The notes beneath the pieces are model-generated. The model saw nothing but the letters and a program-made list of their open reading frames with translations. It ran no database searches and was not told the origin of the DNA. From Chloranthus sessilifolius (lineage: Eukaryota > Streptophyta > Magnoliopsida > Chloranthales > Chloranthaceae): a stretch of 64,000 nt of DNA. Where the stretch lies: NCBI GenBank assembly GCA_021018995.1, contig CM037593.1:14164088-14228087 (forward strand), read 5' to 3'. How positions within the stretch are numbered: the stretch's first letter is position 1; each line of letters starts with the position of its first letter. Both the position numbers and the translations under genes were made by a program. Below, piece after piece: positions 33,332-45,360 of this stretch.

Positions 33332-34368
33332 GCAGCAGGTCATCGAATACGTAGTCAGTCGTTTTATCTTCTCGAGTTCAGATTTATTATTATTATTATT
33401 ATTATTATTCTCAAAAATGAAAGAGCGGCGGAGAAGCGATAACGTCCAATTAATAAGACTTCAACGGTCTCTCGAATCAAAATCTTGGCCGTCTGTTTAG
33501 TACACGTAGACTCGCGCTGACGAATATAGCCTTTGATCTGCTCCAATTTATCCCCTTTGCTTTTTGTTTTTTCAAAATTTCGTTATGCCAAAACAAAAAA
33601 AAGGGAAAGAAAAAGGGAGCATTATGTGATGAGTTGATGAAGCTTGGTGTCAAAAAGTCTTTATTAGTTTTTGTGCAAGGATGTTCCCCACAATTTATGA
33701 GCAATTTGTAACCAACCACGTATATTGCTGAAATTTACGACTGTTTTAGCCACATGATCCCAAGGGTGCTCTGGTCGCTATCTGTTTCAATCATTCCTAC
33801 AGTTAATGGCGAGTGATCGCCACGCACCACAAGCCTTATATTCTTTGGTTTAAAAGAAAGACCTGCACACTAGATTTGTGTCGTTGCATATATAATTTAG
33901 AAGAAAGACTTGCTATCAATGGATCTGCCCCTGCCCCATGTCGAACGTCATTTAAGCCATCTAATTTGAAGTTATTTGATTTGAAGGTTGTGATGTAAAA
34001 GATTTGGTGCCAAGGAACGATACGAAAAACAATCTTTGTTATCTGATTCTAGAAAATGAAAGCCTATCATCAATAGTTGATGGCATTGTGTAGATATTGT
34101 TTACTCCAAAACTGCCTAAGCATTGGCTGAGCCTGAGCCGGAAGTTAATTACTTTGAGGTCATAACAAATTAAAAAAAAATAAAAAAAATCAGACATCAA
34201 ATCCAATCAAACAATAACAGATAAATTTTTAAAAAAAAATCATTTCTTTTTCCTCTTACTCAAAATAACCATACAAAAATCACCATTAAACATAAACAAA
34301 AAAAAAAACACATAATATAAAAAAAAGATAAGTAATAAAGACGACCTCACCTAGTAGTAGTAGAACTC
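33332..34368. other. No gene recognised
   Basis: AT-rich sequence with A-runs and no credible exon on either strand. Confidence 0.5.
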
Positions 34369-34802
34369 CTAACAGAATCCCAAATCTTCCCAAACCCCCC
34401 CAAAAACATGAGGCAAAACGCTCCCAACTCCTCTCAAAACCGCCTCAGAAGTAACCCGAACCACAAACGACTGAGCAAACCATGGCTTTTCGTCCATCTT
34501 CATCTCCAGAATCGCTAGCCTCGTGTTCACGTTATCCAGCTTTCTCGAAGCATCCGCCATGAATTTCTCCTTCTTTCTGCTCCGAGGGCTCACAACCCTA
34601 ACCAAAATGGCCTGGAGATCCTCAATCACCTTGATTGAGGCCTCTTTTGAATCGAGTCCCTGAGATCCGTAGTGGGATATCATATGAGTTCTTGTGGTGT
34701 CGGGGGTTTTCTTATCTGGGTTCCATTTTCTTTTGGAGGGGGAGGAGGGGTATGGGGTATTTGAACTTGGAGGAAGAGAGCTTGGGGTTCGGGTTTCTCC
34801 AT
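34369..34802 (-). pseudogene. Conserved plant protein of unknown function, frame broken
   Basis: On the minus strand the reading begins MEKPEPQALFLQVQIPHTPP, continues PTPQELI, and resumes in another frame with SHYGSQGLDSKEASIKVIED, SRKKEKFMADASRKLDNVN, TRLAILEMKMDEKPWFAQSF and ends GGVWEDLGFC. The two parts join as QELI/SHYG if an extra five bases near 34,680 (a local ATATG/ATATC duplication) are ignored, giving about 142 residues. The middle is charged and heptad-like, suggesting a short coiled coil. Similar small single-domain proteins exist widely in plants, as far as I recall, but I know no function. The lack of introns and the frame break suggest a retrocopy or a dead copy. Confidence 0.6.
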
Positions 34803-35349
34803 CTCTTCTACGCCTATAGAAACCCTGGCTAGGGTTTTTAGTTTGACAGTGAGAGAGAGAACAGAGGGCACCGCAAGGGGTTTTTGAGAGAGAAAAGAGA
34901 GAGATGGCATCGCCGGGGTTTTAGAGAGAGAAAAGAGAGAATAGACGGCGTCGAGGGTTTTAGAGAGAACCGAGGGCGCCCAATGACGAGATAATAAGTT
35001 TCTTAAAATGGTTTATACTAAAAAAATATAAATAAATAAAAGTTTTTTTGGGGTTTCAGTGCGGGCACTAGCCCACACTCACTTCTACGGTTCCGCCACT
35101 ATCTGCTAGGGTTTCCGCTGGGAGAAGAAGAAGACGAAGAAGGGCTTCTCACGGCATTTCTGATGGATATTTGGTCTCCGTGCCCTTTTGTTTTAGAATG
35201 GTCTCCACGCGGGTTTGGGTTCCAAATGGCTCAATGACACCAAGGTCATTGGTTCAAAACTCGCTCACATACAAATAAGAGATTTAAATGGGTCGTTGCA
35301 TTAGTTTAACCACTGATATAGGCCATTGTATACGTGAATTTATTCTACA
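34803..35349. other. GA-rich flank of the unknown gene
   Basis: AGAGAGAGAA...GGGTTTTAGAGAGAG blocks repeat at about 34,850-34,970, probably a former 5' UTR or promoter on the minus strand. A weak tRNA-like A/B-box pair near 35,230-35,265 might be a SINE remnant. No other gene is visible. Confidence 0.4.
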
Positions 35350-38300
35350 ATGGTCGATGTCTGTGGTATTTTAAAAGTAAGTGGTGTTGTTTTTTCTTTG
35401 TTTTCACATAGTGAGAAGAAAGCACGAACATGCCCCATCACCGAAGCAATGAGCCTCTTCCCCAAGTGCTCGCCACAATTCTACCAGACGTCATTGCAAC
35501 AGAAAGGCAGAAAGACATGGGACTACTCCCATGTCCCATCGCAATCCACTACTGCCAAGCTATAGCGCGAACATCTCAACAATACCTCTCAAGTCCCATT
35601 GCGGAACGGCTAAGGCCCCATCGCGACATTACGCCGACGATCGTCGACCACCGCTTAAGCAACAAGCGGGAGAGAAAAGAAATCCTCGGGGTACCCCACC
35701 ACGACATTGCACCCGGAACATTGCATTACAATGATATTCCCCAAAGTTCCATCGCGACACTATGGCGCCACCAATCCTCTCATCGCACAATTCAAGTAAG
35801 TATCACCCCAGGTAAGCACTACCCCCTTTTCAATTACTCGATATTTTTTCTAAATTATAATTATCTATGATTAAGTCAAAATGTTTTCAAAACCCGTCCC
35901 TCTCAACTCACGAATTACTGTAGTCCTCCCATAAGAGACAATCATCAGTATTCGTCGAAAAGGTTAGATGGAGTATCCGGCATGCCAAGTGACGCCTTGA
36001 CAACTACATAAACAGTCGGGTCCACAAATCCCGTATCGATGGATTTGCTCGGCGACATCTCGGAAGCTACGTTTTCCGCCGTTTTACCATCGAATTGATC
36101 TTAAATTAAAATTTCCAAAATTTCAAAACCCCTTCCTTACTCTAAAATCTTTTATTTCAAAAAACTTTCTTCTCTTACTTACAGAATATACCAAAAAAAA
36201 AAAAAACAAACAAAAAGAAGAAAAAAAGAAAAAGAACAAAATGAACAAAATACATAGACCCGACTCACATTTTTTTAAATACCACAACCAACTACACTTA
36301 GCCTTGACCTTTAAATCCCAAAACCTCTGAACTCGCAAACAAGAGCATACTCCACTGTGCAGAATTGGATCGAGCGCATACGCCACTGCGCAGAATCACT
36401 CGTTCAAAAAAAAAAAAAAAAACAAAAGCAACGATTCCGGATGAACCAAGCGCATATGTCACTGTGCAGAATTCAACTAAGCACACTTCACAAAATTTAC
36501 CTCAATTACCAGCCCAAATCAGCCATTCCCCTGGGAAGCCAAACAATGAGTATACTCAATCCAAGAATTCACAAATGCCTATTGGAAACGGAACGCGTGA
36601 TGCGCATTGGTGCGAGCAATGACGCGCTTGGTCTAATATGACTTGCAAAAGCTTTTGATATTACATACTATTTCATCTCTTTTTGTATTACCGGTCTCTG
36701 CACCCTATGGACATTTGATTGGCGCCCCGATACCTCGATCGTGCCATATCCCTCTGTTAGCTCGCACTATGCGACGGGATGCGCCATGCACCCACAGACC
36801 CGGAAAGTGTCTTTCGACAACTACCATTTGCCCTTTAAATGCTCCATTAAAGCTTACGCTGATAGATAAGAAAGTCAAGCTTGTCATGTCAGCATCACCA
36901 ATTTACATTTGTGAATTCCCAATAAACGGAAAGGCACCTTGAAAGAGGGGTGTCTACTTCTTCAACGCGTTCTTACTTCGCAAGAGTGTGCCGAAGAGGG
37001 GCATCTATAGATAACCTCATTTCGCCATCTCGGAGTACACGAATTCCTTTGGTCAGCCCTTGACCTTTTTAACCCTCGACATGGGACCATGCAATAGTAC
37101 ATGACTGAACACAGGCTGAAACAATAGCTCTGTAGCTCAAATCCCAACGTAGGAAAGCTATATACTAAGCAATAGTATATAGTCAGAATGCAGACAGAAA
37201 TAATAGTCCTGCATTCCATTCTTGAGACTATACCTGGACAACCCTGAATTAAGCGCCAAAAAACCCGCGCGTAATTCGATCACGCGCACAACCACAAGTG
37301 TGGGATCAGTCTCCTTTCAGACCAGCCTTCCTTTCACAGACCGTTTCGAGACTCAATTACGCGCCTGGAAACAAACGCGCGATTGGATTGAGCGTTACAC
37401 CACCACGCGCAATTAGCCTACGCCCGACCTAGTCTTACTTCCCTTGACCCCTAAGTTTCCTCGATTAAGCGCTTCAGGTAACATGCTTAATCGAATTGCG
37501 CACGCCCCTACACGCACATAATTAGCCCTAATTTTATTAGGACTGAGAAACTCGCTGAGTAAGTCAGTCGGTCGCTCACTGAGTCAGTGATCGACTCAAA
37601 ACGATTAAGCGCTAGAATATTGGCGCACAATTCAATTAAACGCCCTGAAACAAGCCCGTAATTGAAGGAAAACCTATAAAAGTTTTTTTCTCGAAGAGAG
37701 AAGAGAGACTAGCAATTTTGAGAGAGAGAACGAAATTTTTTGGGACTTCGAAACTAGAGAACTCCGAGGACAAGCCCATAGAGCAAATTAATCATGACTT
37801 TGAGATTCAAACCCCCGGATCTTCGATGATTCCTTTCCACAGCCGCGACTCTAGGTAAGAATTTAATTTTATTTTAGACTTAGGATTTCCCTTAGTTTAA
37901 TTAATTAATTCTAGTTCTAATTTTTAGACCGTAGCACCCCCTTTCAGACCGAAATTCTCTATATCTGGTTCTAGTTCCCCGCTTCTAGAACCAATCCTTA
38001 ATCTATCGGTCCGATACACCGATCCTAGACTTCAATTCAATTCTAAAATTTTAATCTCTAGTCCTATCATTAATTTCTGGTTCTAGGTCTCAGACTCTAG
38101 AACCAGCCCTTAATCATACGGTTTGATTTTCTGATTTCGGACCCGAATTCAATCTTAAAATTTTAAATTATGGTTTTAATTTCCTATTTTAATATATATC
38201 CAAAAATCCTAAATATTAATTTCAGTTTCTATAATTCTAGTTCATAATTTAATTCATATTTACAGTCTAAAATCCATTCCAAAAATCCAAAAATACTAAT

Positions 38301-39420
38301 TTTATTATCCAAATACCAATCTATCTCTCTATCTCAGCCATCCGATTTGCCCAAGGGAGCTTACGGAGGGTACTCGGGAACGAGGCCAATCCTCCTCAGC
38401 ATAGCGGGCCCAACCCCCCTTTTTTTTAGATTGTTTAGGGTTAATTAGTTAATTTTTAATAGTTTCTATTTCAATATAATTGATTAATTACATCGAGTAG
38501 GTCTCCGTATCATTATTTGCTTCAATTCAATTCAGTATTCTAATTTAATTAATTTATTGTCTCATAATTTAGGAAAGTTAATTTACTTATTATTCGCTAG
38601 ATTTTTTTTGCCATAGCCAATCCATAGATTATGATTCAAAAATAACGAAAAAAAGGGTTAATATTATTGCATCAATTCCTCATTTATATTTTAGTAGATT
38701 GATTTATTGCTTTACTCAGAGTCATAGTGAAATTAGTTTTTTTTTTTTTTTGTGTTTTGCTTTAATTACAATTCTAGTAGGACTAATCAAATTGCTTCAG
38801 TTGTAATTACAATACAATTACCATACTGGCTTCATATAGAATTGAAATATAATTGGTCTCTTTTATTTAATTGAAATATTATTAGAACCGATGCATATGC
38901 ACTCTTAGTACCAGCAGGAGACTGGAATTGATTGGACTTTTAGTAGAGCCAGGACTTTGAGATTGATTGGATTCATAATAATATTGAGGAACTGAAAATG
39001 ATTAGAATCCTGATAGCATCAGGACACTAAATAACCTATCATAATAAGCTCATCTAATCACGAGTAATAATAAAAAAGGAGAATCTAAACCAACCAAAAT
39101 CACGACAAGGGAAACTAAAAGGAAAGCTGAAACTATCTAACTAAAAAGAAGATATTGCTGCTGACGTTCGCAGGCAGACGATTCAGTATAGAAGTAACCC
39201 ACACCCGCTTAAAAGCGTGATCATTGACATGTTGCAGTGTCGATAAACATCTGCAGCTAGCGATCTCAAATCAACTAGGGATCATCCTAGAAAATTTACT
39301 TTATTACCGTTTACTTCCACTTCATCACATATACCGCATCGCTAGAGTCCATCAGGATAGAATTGGAAGCCACTTATTCAACGGGAACCAAAAGGAACCC
39401 AGAAAAAGCGCGCACCAACA
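35350..39420 (+). mobile_element. Probable long LTR of a Tat/Ogre/Athila-group gypsy element
   Basis: Non-coding DNA with a TATA box (CCTATAAAAG, about 37,673) ends CGCACCAACA at 39,420 and is followed at once by GTGGCGACTC, a primer-binding site style used by Tat/Ogre-type elements. The upstream half holds CCCATCGCGACA-like blocks (35,430-35,770), GCGCATA(C/T)G(C/T)CACTG(C/T)GCAGAAT units (36,340-36,475) and ATTAAGCGC motifs (37,240-37,620). The start is not defined and no gag or pol follows, so it is a decayed fossil. Confidence 0.55.
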
Positions 39421-40374
39421 GTGGCGACTCTAAATATTTTATTAAAGAGCGCATCGTCGCGACGGGATCTTAAAAAATCCCACGGTTGCACAATAGAATC
39501 CAACCATTACTCATGAATAACTAAAATTTTAACTTCCTTTATCTTCATTGATAACCTGCATAGTATCATTCATTGCATGAGATTTTAAGTGTGTTTTTAG
39601 TTAATCAGTACAGATTCAAAGGAGTTACAAAGAGATTAGGCAATCTCCTCATAAGCAATCTCATACACTTAGATGAGGCTGCCAACATCTAAGCAAGCTT
39701 TATGCCTTTCTAAGGGTCCATCTAGATGACTTTGGATTTTGTATATCAACTTGCAGCTTATGGGTGCTATCCCTCAAGAAGAGAAAAAGATCTTAACTAT
39801 GAGTACTCTCAAGTGTTGAGGGCTCCTTAACTATAGCCTACTGTCAATGAGAAAGGCGAGATGCTTCCCTATAACACTGAGGTTCATGATATGGTGTTGT
39901 TGAAAAAAAACTGATTAGCAATAACAAATATGTGTCAAACAGTTAATATATATTCATTGTTCTGGGACAGAGTAAATGTGCAGCAATTTGCCATGTTCAT
40001 CCTAGATTTCAATATCCCTAAGCTAACACAAATATAAATCTGTAAAGAAAATCTTCAGTAACACTTAATTTAATGATAAAGAAACAAACAACAACTTGTA
40101 GAAAACCAACAACTTTTATAACCAGCTCCTATAAGAATTGCAGGAGCGAATGCATAAGCAGCAAAATTTACTCCACCAATAATCACTAGCAAAAAAGGTG
40201 GAGTAAAAACTTCCATAAACCACAACAAGTTTCTTGTATGGAATATAAAGCAAATATAATAATTTATACAAAAAGAGAACTATTCAGCTCTGAAGAGAAA
40301 TAGGCTGCAATGAGGAGAAACAAATAACACTTTTTAAATCTTCATCTGCCTCGTGTTAGAACTCAAATAAAGAT
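39421..40374. other. Remnant after the LTR, no gene recognised
   Basis: Begins with the primer-binding-site-like GTGGCGACTC and then loses similarity to anything I recognise. No gag or pol motifs. Confidence 0.4.
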
Positions 40375-40560
40375 TTTTTTTTTTTTTATAATGGGGTATC
40401 CAGCCTCTTAGAGCACCCGACTAAGTCCCCCGGGTACGTGCAACACCTACACATCACAGGTACCAGTCAGTAGGGCTAAATCCCTGCGAGTGGCCAATAA
40501 GGAGGTGGGATTCAACTCAGGACCTCCCTTCTTGAGGCGAGATCCTGGTCACTTTTTATA
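40375..40560 (-). mobile_element. tRNA-derived SINE
   Basis: Read on the minus strand it runs GACCAGGATCTCGCC, then GAGTTGAATCCCACC (a pol III B-box-like motif), a GC-rich body and a 3' poly(A) of about 15 bases (the T-run at 40,375-40,389). Length (about 185 bp), B-box and A-tail fit a plant SINE. The A-box is weak and target duplications are not clear. Confidence 0.6.
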
Positions 40561-41704
40561 CTATTATCATATACTTATCCCTACTGCCATTAACAATCTA
40601 ATCTACTATTTGTGCATGGAAAAACTTGTGACCACTTTCTATACTATTAGATGACCGACATCAAACTGTTCTAGAAAACAGAGTCTTCAAACAAATACAA
40701 AGATTGGCACTCCCATCATGATAGAAATTCTCCCAAGGCCTTCCTTAGGTAAAGAGTTAACGAATAGGTTGCGCTCGCGAGGCATATAGTTCAAATAGAT
40801 ATTCAGCCCTGTGCAAAGATCCTTAGCTTGATATATTTAATGAGACAATGACAAGCATGCTAGGGGAGGATATGCTTAACATCGTTAGTTATTCATGTTC
40901 CATCTTTGAATAATGCATTTCATTTATACTCTTGATTTTATGGAAATTGGGTTCTTCAACCGACATTGAGCGCTGAGTTGAAACATTAAATCAAACTATG
41001 GTGGGAATTCCTCACATTTTCATTATCAACTTTAGAATGTGCATCAATTTTTTTTCAAAAAAAATCACCAACAATTTGTTGACATGGTATTTAACTGAGA
41101 GTATTAAGACAGAAATATATGTAGTAGATATATTTTGTTTGAATCTCTATATGCATCACATGAGTGTATATATAAGATTCTTTCCATACATGAGTGTATA
41201 TATAAGACATCATCCAACAGCCTTAGATGATGTCTGATACCATGCCATCCTCATGAAGAAGCTTGATCTCATGTCTCAAAGCCATAACTGTTGGATCACT
41301 TTAGAAATTTATTCCCATGGACACTGTTGGATCTCCAAGAATATTTGATTTTCACGAATTCGATAACAGTGCTGTACTTTGAACTCATGAAACTCAGATT
41401 TTCCTACGCATCTTATAGCAGATTAAGTTGTAGATGAAGACCTCTTGATTTAAATCTAATTGATGACAATTCAGAAATCATATACCAAAAGTAATCTTGA
41501 AAAAAAAAAAATCATATGGGGAGCTCGGAATACAGAGATAAAAGACATAAATCCAAGCATGAACCTACTCGATCATTATCTAGAATTTCTCATGGCTGAA
41601 GCTCTACAAAAATTTCAAAATTGCAAATCTGCACTTTACAAAATGTAGAGTAGATGAAAATATGACTGAAAAGTAATCGTCTTATAATCATCAGCAGGTA
41701 TTAC
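40561..41704. other. No gene recognised
   Basis: AT-rich. A short direct repeat CATGAGTGTATATATAAGA occurs near 41,159 and 41,190. No exon of the neighbouring gene fragments continues here. Confidence 0.5.
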
Positions 41705-41770
41705 CTTTTCCAGACTTTCATCCTTGTCCACAATCATAGATGGTTTTCCACACACCCCAGAAACTTCAAC
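41705..41770 (-). pseudogene. Acetyl-CoA acetyltransferase (AACT), one exon
   Basis: A 66-bp minus-strand block with a CAG acceptor and a GT donor reads VEVSGVCGKPSMIVDKDESLEK. It matches the VEVS...GKPS..VDKDE segment of plant cytosolic acetyl-CoA C-acetyltransferase (thiolase), the first step of the mevalonate pathway. Two normally conserved positions of that segment appear changed. Neither neighbouring AACT exon is present. It lies 33 bp from a proteasome beta-7 exon on the same strand. Confidence 0.68.
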
Positions 41771-41802
41771 CTGCATGGAGTATAACAAAACTAAACCCAC
41801 CC

Positions 41803-41902
41803 TTGGGAGCTGAACACCTTTAGTCGATAGCATCTCATTTCTTCGGCATAAATCAAAACTAAACCCACCCTTGGGAGGAACATCTACTACCCCCTTTACC
41901 AT
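41803..41902 (-). pseudogene. Proteasome subunit beta type-7 (PBB), first exon
   Basis: From an ATG at 41,902 the minus strand reads MVKGVVDVPPKGGFSFDLCR, RNEMLSTKGVQLP. This is the N-terminus (propeptide) of the plant 20S proteasome beta-7 subunit, whose family reads DxPPKGGFSFDLCxRNxML. The catalytic Thr region is missing. The exon ends at CTCCCAAG, where the sequence joins a second copy of its own internal stretch CTCCCAAGGGTGGGTTTAG, a microhomology-type junction. It is followed by the AACT exon. Confidence 0.8.
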
Positions 41903-41929
41903 GCTTACAGACTGAAACTGTGAAAAAAA

Positions 41930-42160
41930 AAAAGTAAAACTTCAAAACATTCCACAAGATCTCTCAGAATCATTTCCCACTGTTTATCCATAGACTCCAA
42001 AACTGAAATTTCGAGTGAGAATTCAACTCAAAACAACGAAAAAAAAAAAGAGCAAAATTTTATAACTTTCCGAAGATCTCTCTCAATCATTTCCTACTGT
42101 TTATCAATCGAATCAAAATCTAAAATTTCGAGTAAGATTTCAACTCAAAATCATTTCCTT
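41930..42160. repeat. Degenerate tandem duplication of about 110 bp
   Basis: AGATCTCTC(A/T)(G/C)AATCATTTCC(C/T)ACTGTTTATC and AAATTTCGAGT(G/A)AGA(A/T)TTCAACTCAAAA occur twice. They lie immediately upstream of the PBB exon on its strand and may be a duplicated former 5' UTR. Confidence 0.8.
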
Positions 42161-42177
42161 TTATTGATGAGAAGTAT

Positions 42178-42402
42178 GTGGATTGGAGGTGTGGCAATAT
42201 GACTCTGATGACCTGGTTACAATACATTATGCGCCCCTCGATTAGTAGCTCCTTCATGTATGCAACTTCAGTCAGGGAGTTGTGGTTAGCTGTGGGTGAC
42301 GCCTACTTTCATAAACATAGTTATGCAAAGATTATTGTGTTGGTAAAATCAGTAATACACTCCAAGGAGACAAGTCACTGGGTGGCTGCTATACTCAATT
42401 AA
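42178..42402 (+). mobile_element. Ty1/copia gag-like remnant
   Basis: A 74-residue open stretch reads DWRCGNMTLMTWLQYIMRPS, then SSFMYATSVRELWLAVGDAY and ends AILN. The pattern of W-rich helices and 'A.S..ELW..V...Y' is that of copia gag (UBN2/retrotran_gag type). It is a short fossil piece, and the Tekay-like element starting at 42,612 has inserted just downstream. Confidence 0.6.
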
Positions 42403-42606
42403 GGTGTATGTAAGATGCAATAAGCACTAGCAAGCTAAACGTTTATGCCCTGCCTGAAAGGCTGAAATGACACAGCCACTAGAGCAGAGTCATGGGTTTA
42501 CTGGGAGGCTGGATGAATTGTGACTGGTGCAGTTTATGGTGCTGACAACTCAATGGTTGACTATGCAATTTTTGACAAGTACAGTTTTCCATCGACTTGG
42601 CCGAGT

Positions 42607-42611
42607 AGATT
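42607..42611. other. Target-site duplication AGATT (left copy)
   Basis: AGATT stands directly left of the LTR and again directly right of the other LTR at 54,513-54,517, marking one insertion event. Confidence 0.9.
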
Positions 42612-45022
42612 TGTGACAGCCCCGAATTTCTGTGCTCAGAAATCCGTGCCATCAGGATCATGCTCTGGATGATCCCCAGGACAAATCACACAATATCTGT
42701 ATATAAAGCGGAATTATACAGATACAATCCCACAGCGGCAGGTAGAGTCATCTAATGAATCAATCTAAAAGTAAGAACAATAGAGAAACCTTCGTTTATA
42801 AATGTAGAAAGTATACATCCTCAAAAAGGAACCAAAAAGAACCATCGGTGACAGACATTCATCACCCAAACAATGGTTCCCAATGATGGTTCCGATAGAA
42901 TATATAATAACACTATAAAAGAAATAAAATATCTACAAAATTTAATACAAAAGTGGCCACCAGGCACACATAATCCAAAGTCTCCAAACAAACATAAAAC
43001 CCCAAAAATGTCTAAGCTATACCCAGTCTATGGGTAAAAGTCGTCAGCTGGAACGTCTGTCTCCTCGTCCTCAACCTCAGCCTCAGGATCAGGCTGATAG
43101 TCTGGGTCGCTCTCCGTTCCGGGAGTCACCGCCTCAGAACCTAAATGTTTACAAAACAGGGTGAGCTACATCCTAGCTCAATAGAAGAATTCCAAATAAA
43201 ATTGCATTCTAATTGTATAACATGGTCATCAAAGAACAAAACTGAAGATATGCAACAGATGTATAAAACATGAGACATTTATCCAAAACAGTACAGAATT
43301 GATGAATACAACATATAATGACTTAGTGTAGTATACTTAAGTAACTCCCGTGAGTATAGCACGTGGTAGCCAGATTTGGTCCGATGGATAATCCCAACCA
43401 TCGCTGCTCACATGAACAATTTCGGAATTGCAACAATGCCTCACACATGGAGTGCAATTGTGCCGAGGATTACAAAGCAAATGCACAAGTGTGCCTGAAA
43501 CGGATATACCGCCGAGTCGGTGGGATTTTTACTGAATATTAAACCTCAAATCACATGCATACTTATCATACTTAACAGAATTCAGATTTCGGATACGGAT
43601 ATCAAATGTTGGATCAAGTTCATAAAAGAGTACTCATACATATGCTAAACATGCTTTTAAAACAGAATTAAACTATGCTGAGATATGCATGACAGATGTA
43701 TTCCATGAGATAAAAAATAAATACAATTTCGGTTGAATTCCCCTACCTCGGATCAAGCTCCTTCTAAGCAAATCCAAAGCTTTTTCAAGGCATCTTAGTC
43801 TGATCCTAGACCATAAACATGTTACTCTAGGTGTTAGAGTGACAGATTGTGAACTGACACAATGTCCAGTGGTTCTTACCTATAAATTTTCTAACTGTCT
43901 GAAAACAGGGTTTATTGATCGATCAATACCTTGTTGATCGATCAATGAACTCTTTATTGATCGATCAACACCCTTGTTGATCGATCACCAAAGCACAACT
44001 GTTTGTATTTATGGTACACCATTGATCGATCACCACCACTGTTGATCGATCACTACCCAGTCAATTGATCGATCAATGCCTTGTTGATCGATCACCAATA
44101 TTAACCCAAAATTCCCCAACTCTCTGCCATTAATGTTCCTTTACTGTATATATAAATTGATCGATCACCACCACTGTTGATCGATCAACACTTTGTTGAT
44201 CGATCAATTGCACACTCAGTGATCGATCAACACCTTGTTGATTGATCAATAATGACGAATTTTCAGTCATTAATGGAGTTCACCAAACAAATTTTTCTAA
44301 CTTATTTTTCCTTCCAAAAATTCATTAAAATCTTAAATATTCATATAGAACCTATATTTAGGGCATCCATCTGCCCATTTTAAACAAGAGAGCTCACCTC
44401 TATGTGGGCCCTTTCGGGGTTTCGGCAAATCACTCCGGAAGAGGGTTTTGATCAAGCTTCTGAGTTTATATCACCGATCCGAGTTCGACGAGCAACCTTT
44501 TAGCTCTGGTTCAGCATGCATAGACTTCACACACACACAACCCATACCTAAGCTTAATCCATTGATCTCTACATACCCTAGTTTAGGAAACTCACCTTTC
44601 AATCTTGCTAACCCTGTTTTATACAAAAACCCTCATGAAAACCCACCTAGCTACAGACTCCTTAGCTGTTAGAGTAACTAGAGCAAGGGGAAGAAGAAGA
44701 AGAAGAAGAAGAAGAACTTCCTCTACCTCTCCCTTCCTTCTCTTATAAGCTACCAACTGAAATATCTTAGATATTTCAGTTGCTTCTCTAATTCTGATTT
44801 CGGTGTGAAACACCAACATGTCGATACGGCGTAGTGTACCGTCTCGACATCGTACTCAACTCGGATCGAAACGAGTTTTCATACGTGAACTAACCTACTT
44901 ATAGGCTAATTTTATTTCTATTAATATTATTTTCAAAGTTTTAAATTTTCTGCCTCGATTTCCGTGCCGGGCACGTACATCGATGCGGTTAGTTTCTGGT
45001 TCAAATTTTCTGGGTCATTATA
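42612..45022 (-). mobile_element. 3' LTR of element 2 (about 2.41 kb)
   Basis: In plus orientation it runs from TGTGACAGCCCC to CCCAGAA-side end ...GGGTCATTATA. A run of G on the minus strand just outside (plus-strand CCCCCCC at about 45,027) is the polypurine tract. It is nearly identical to 52,166-54,512 and includes the palindrome array at 43,916-44,248 and a (GAA)n run at about 44,690. Confidence 0.92.
43916..44248. repeat. Palindrome array C: TTGATCGATCAA in the 3' LTR of element 2
   Basis: Twelve exact copies of TGATCGATCA and one variant. Within clusters the spacing is 19-23 bp (for example 43,916, 43,935, 43,958, 43,978). The perfect palindrome differs in sequence from the one in element 1. 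Confidence 0.93.
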
Positions 45023-45360
45023 TTATCCCCCCCTTAGGAATTTTCATCCTCGAAAATTGACTAAGCAGTGGGGCCACATGAGATGGGGTTCCGAAAGAAA
45101 ACCCACTGATGAACATACAGAGACAAAGATATAAAAGATGCAGTACAGAAGAAAATATAGAAAACAGAATAAGGTAAAGATAATTTCAAAAATAAAAATA
45201 AAAAATAATATCAGATAAATAGAATAACAGTTAAATGAGTATGGGAATACCAGTGGGAACATCAGATGGTCCACCCTCGCCAGATGGTCCAGTCCTGGCA
45301 GAGGCCGGCATGGTGGGCGGAGCAGGAACAGGGGTGTAAGTGCGAGGATCTACAACGTGC

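Noticed and set aside
35225-35300. tRNA gene or SINE (TGGCTCAATGAC ... GGTTCAAAACTC)
   Set aside because: A- and B-box-like words are at a plausible distance but no cloverleaf, poly(A) tail or target duplication could be made out.
35430-35870. 146-residue plus-strand open frame
   Set aside because: It lies in repeated CCCATCGCGACA-type LTR DNA and shows no protein family; several frames are open because of base composition.
36123-36942. Several overlapping open frames on both strands
   Set aside because: They fall in the probable Tat-group LTR with A-runs; no domain or conserved motif recognised.
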